35,002 bases of DNA from an uncultured Gammaproteobacteria bacterium (GTDB taxonomy: Bacteria > Pseudomonadota > Gammaproteobacteria > Arenicellales > JAANXG01), in contig CALZGZ010000016.1 of assembly GCA_945787105.1 (NCBI GenBank), positions 1 to 35,002 on the forward strand, written 5' to 3'. The notes under the pieces were generated by a model that was given only the letters and a program-made list of their open reading frames with translations, ran no database searches and had not been told where the DNA came from. The translations under genes were made by a program, and so were the position numbers. Shown piece by piece: positions 33,195 through 35,002 of this stretch (position 1 is its first letter; each line of letters starts with the position of its first letter).

Positions 33195-35002
33195 CTAAAC
33201 TTCGTCGCTTGCTTCGTGGTAATCGCCGATGTCTTCGTACAGCACCTCGATTTCTTTATCGGGTACTGTGGACATCTCCATCTTGTAGGCCAGGAACCAC
33301 ATCATGAACACACCCAGTGCCCACCACAACAGTTGCCAGGCCCAAATCGACGGCATACCGAAGGTCCACGTGGCGAAGTCGTTCGGATTACCGAAAATGG
33401 TATTGCCGATAACCGCGCCCGGGCCGATGCCGAAGAAGAACCACACCAGTACGATAATCCACGCGATCGGCACCAGTCCGCGTTTGGACTCGGGCAGCAT
33501 CGCGTGCTCCCTCAGGAAGTTGTGGAACTTCATCTTATGCTCCAAATCCGCCTTGTTCTGGGTGAACGAGGAGATGATGATCGCCAGCCCGAGGTTGAAG
33601 ATGATGCCCCACCCCGCGGAGTGGATGGTCCACGGCCAACGGCCCCACGGAAAGAACTGCGCACCAATCTTCTCGGTGATGGTTACCACGATGAGACCCG
33701 CCGCCAGGCCGACGGTGATACCCGCCCGGGTAAACCACGGGAAGTAGCACACCGACATCAACGACGGCCACATCTGGAAGCCGTAGGCCACCGCTAGACC
33801 GCCCAGCAACACCAACGCGTCGGTTGCGGTGGTGGCTACCACCAACGCCGCCAACACGATCACCAACACACCGACACGGCCGAAGAACTTCTGCTGGCCA
33901 TGGCTGGCTTGTGGCATGATGAAGTGCTTGAGCAGGTCGCGGGTCAGCATGCCGCCGGCGGTGGACATATACGCCGCACCGGTAGACTGCATCGCCGCCA
34001 GGGCACACACCGATAACAGACCCACCAACCACGGCGCGGTATCGCCCATCAGGTGTATGAGCTGCGGCACCAGCATGCCTTGCTTGCCCGCCGACTCCAT
34101 CAGGTCCTTGCCGCCAAGCGCCTCGCCCATGACGTTGTTGACCAACTCGGGATGGGCCGCCGCGAATGCGACGTCGGCGCCGAGGAAGTGCCCCCCCAGT
34201 CCCTGCATGGCGGTGAAAATGAACAAGATGATGCCAATGCCGAACGACGAGGCCCACACCTGTTGCGGCGCGAATGGACGCGGGTCGGTGTTGGAGAACG
34301 CCCACATGGTGAACGCCGGCGCGGAGTGAATACCCATCAGCGCGAACATGTAGGTGAGAATCATGATGCCGGTCCAGGCGCCGCCGACCGGGTTCTCGAC
34401 ACCCAGACCCGCGACAAACTGAATCACACCGGGAATGGCGATGTAGTGGCTGTAGCCGTCCGCTGTCTTCTTGGGATCATCCAGGGCCAGCTGCGCGATG
34501 CTCTTGTTCAGGCCTTCCCAACCACCCGGAACAAAGCTGATAGCGATGATTCCGAGGGCCACGATACCGCCGGCCAACAGGACACATTGCACCGTATCCA
34601 CATACGCCACCGCGCGCAGACCACCGGACGCCACGTAGATAAACACCACCGCGGACAACAGCCACATTCCGACCTCGACGCCCAACAGACCATCGGTCAA
34701 CACGTTGAACAAGAAACCGGACGCGCGTAACTGCAGTCCGAGATACGGCACGGAAAAACACAACGCCACCAGCACCACCAGCAAGCGGATGACATCCGAC
34801 TTGAAATAGTGTGACAGCATCTCACCTGGCGTGACAAATCCGAAACGTTTACCCAGCATCCACTGGCGCTTCAGGAACATCACCCCGGTAAACGGAATAG
34901 TAATGGCATAGAACGATGCATAGGCGTACTGAAACCCGTCGCGATACAACAGGCCCGGATGGCCCATGAACGTCCAGCCCGAGAAGGATGTTGCGGTTGC
35001 CG
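33195..35002 (-). CDS. Sodium:solute symporter family protein, 5' partial
   Basis: The frame runs off the right edge of the window; within it, ATSFSGWTFMGHPG at the edge is the typical SSS N-terminal region. About 600 residues are present, with more than ten hydrophobic segments, including the family's AALAAMQSTGAAYMSTAGGMLTRDL-like sodium-site region. The C-terminal part after the core has a charged loop and two further membrane segments, then an acidic tail. The substrate is not identifiable; acetate, pyruvate or other monocarboxylates are common for related proteins. It is not linked to the island by operon structure. Confidence 0.88.
   Translation of the reverse strand, partial: ATATSFSGWTFMGHPGLLYRDGFQYAYASFYAITIPFTGVMFLKRQWMLGKRFGFVTPGEMLSHYFKSDVIRLLVVLVALCFSVPYLGLQLRASGFLFNVLTDGLLGVEVGMWLLSAVVFIYVASGGLRAVAYVDTVQCVLLAGGIVALGIIAISFVPGGWEGLNKSIAQLALDDPKKTADGYSHYIAIPGVIQFVAGLGVENPVGGAWTGIMILTYMFALMGIHSAPAFTMWAFSNTDPRPFAPQQVWASSFGIGIILFIFTAMQGLGGHFLGADVAFAAAHPELVNNVMGEALGGKDLMESAGKQGMLVPQLIHLMGDTAPWLVGLLSVCALAAMQSTGAAYMSTAGGMLTRDLLKHFIMPQASHGQQKFFGRVGVLVIVLAALVVATTATDALVLLGGLAVAYGFQMWPSLMSVCYFPWFTRAGITVGLAAGLIVVTITEKIGAQFFPWGRWPWTIHSAGWGIIFNLGLAIIISSFTQNKADLEHKMKFHNFLREHAMLPESKRGLVPIAWIIVLVWFFFGIGPGAVIGNTIFGNPNDFATWTFGMPSIWAWQLLWWALGVFMMWFLAYKMEMSTVPDKEIEVLYEDIGDYHEASDEV

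Overview
The window looks like a piece of chromosome from a gammaproteobacterium, probably uncultured. This is an inference from the style of the Acs, SucCD, FdhAB and tripartite tricarboxylate transporter (TTT) proteins and from moderate GC; there is no rRNA or other marker gene. No tRNA, rRNA, CRISPR array, prophage or intact transposase was seen.

Layout. Positions 1-1685 hold the 3' part of a plus-strand gene for a coiled-coil protein with an NTF2-like C-terminal domain. From 2036 to 26663 every recognisable gene is on the minus strand, forming a metabolic island of about 24.6 kb. In transcription order it reads: NAD-type formate dehydrogenase (fdhB-fdhA), an MDR-family quinone reductase, a SucC-SucD-like CoA ligase, a TTT transporter (tctC-tctB-tctA), a GntR/FCD regulator, a TPP enzyme of the oxalyl-CoA decarboxylase/2-hydroxyacyl-CoA lyase family, a formyl-CoA transferase (frc-type), a fused ADP-forming acyl-CoA synthetase, a tandem universal stress protein, a CitE/malyl-CoA-lyase-like protein, a 7Fe ferredoxin, an FprA-type ferredoxin-NADP reductase, and a three-gene 2-oxoacid:ferredoxin oxidoreductase. 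Beyond it lie a metallo-beta-lactamase-fold hydrolase (+), acetyl-CoA synthetase (-), several small hypothetical or membrane proteins, a TPR protein and a truncated sodium:solute symporter.

Main result. The three-gene ferredoxin oxidoreductase matches oxalate oxidoreductase (OOR), the enzyme characterised from the acetogen Moorella, rather than pyruvate or 2-oxoglutarate:ferredoxin oxidoreductase. The alpha subunit has Arg in the YPIRPY loop and the Arg/Asp/Phe set at exactly the Moorella spacing, and gamma and delta are fused. Ferredoxin and ferredoxin-NADP reductase genes lie directly upstream, suggesting oxalate -> 2 CO2 -> ferredoxin -> NADPH. A second branch (CoA-transferase, TPP lyase, formate dehydrogenase) would split an acyl-CoA to formyl-CoA and oxidise the formate. 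Residue changes in the transferase and the TPP enzyme leave open whether that branch uses oxalate or a 2-hydroxy acid. SucCD-like and CitE-like proteins could connect C2 units to malate.

Regulation. Three promoters (gntR, tctC, fdhB) carry the same 19-bp palindrome, TTGGTATA-N3-TATACCAA, over the -10 region. It is perfect in two and has one mismatch in the third, so these units probably form one regulon of the GntR/FCD protein. The oor, ferredoxin and citE units lack this site.

Repeats. A family of roughly 310-bp MITE-like elements with imperfect terminal inverted repeats flanks the island, with two full-length copies and several fragments.
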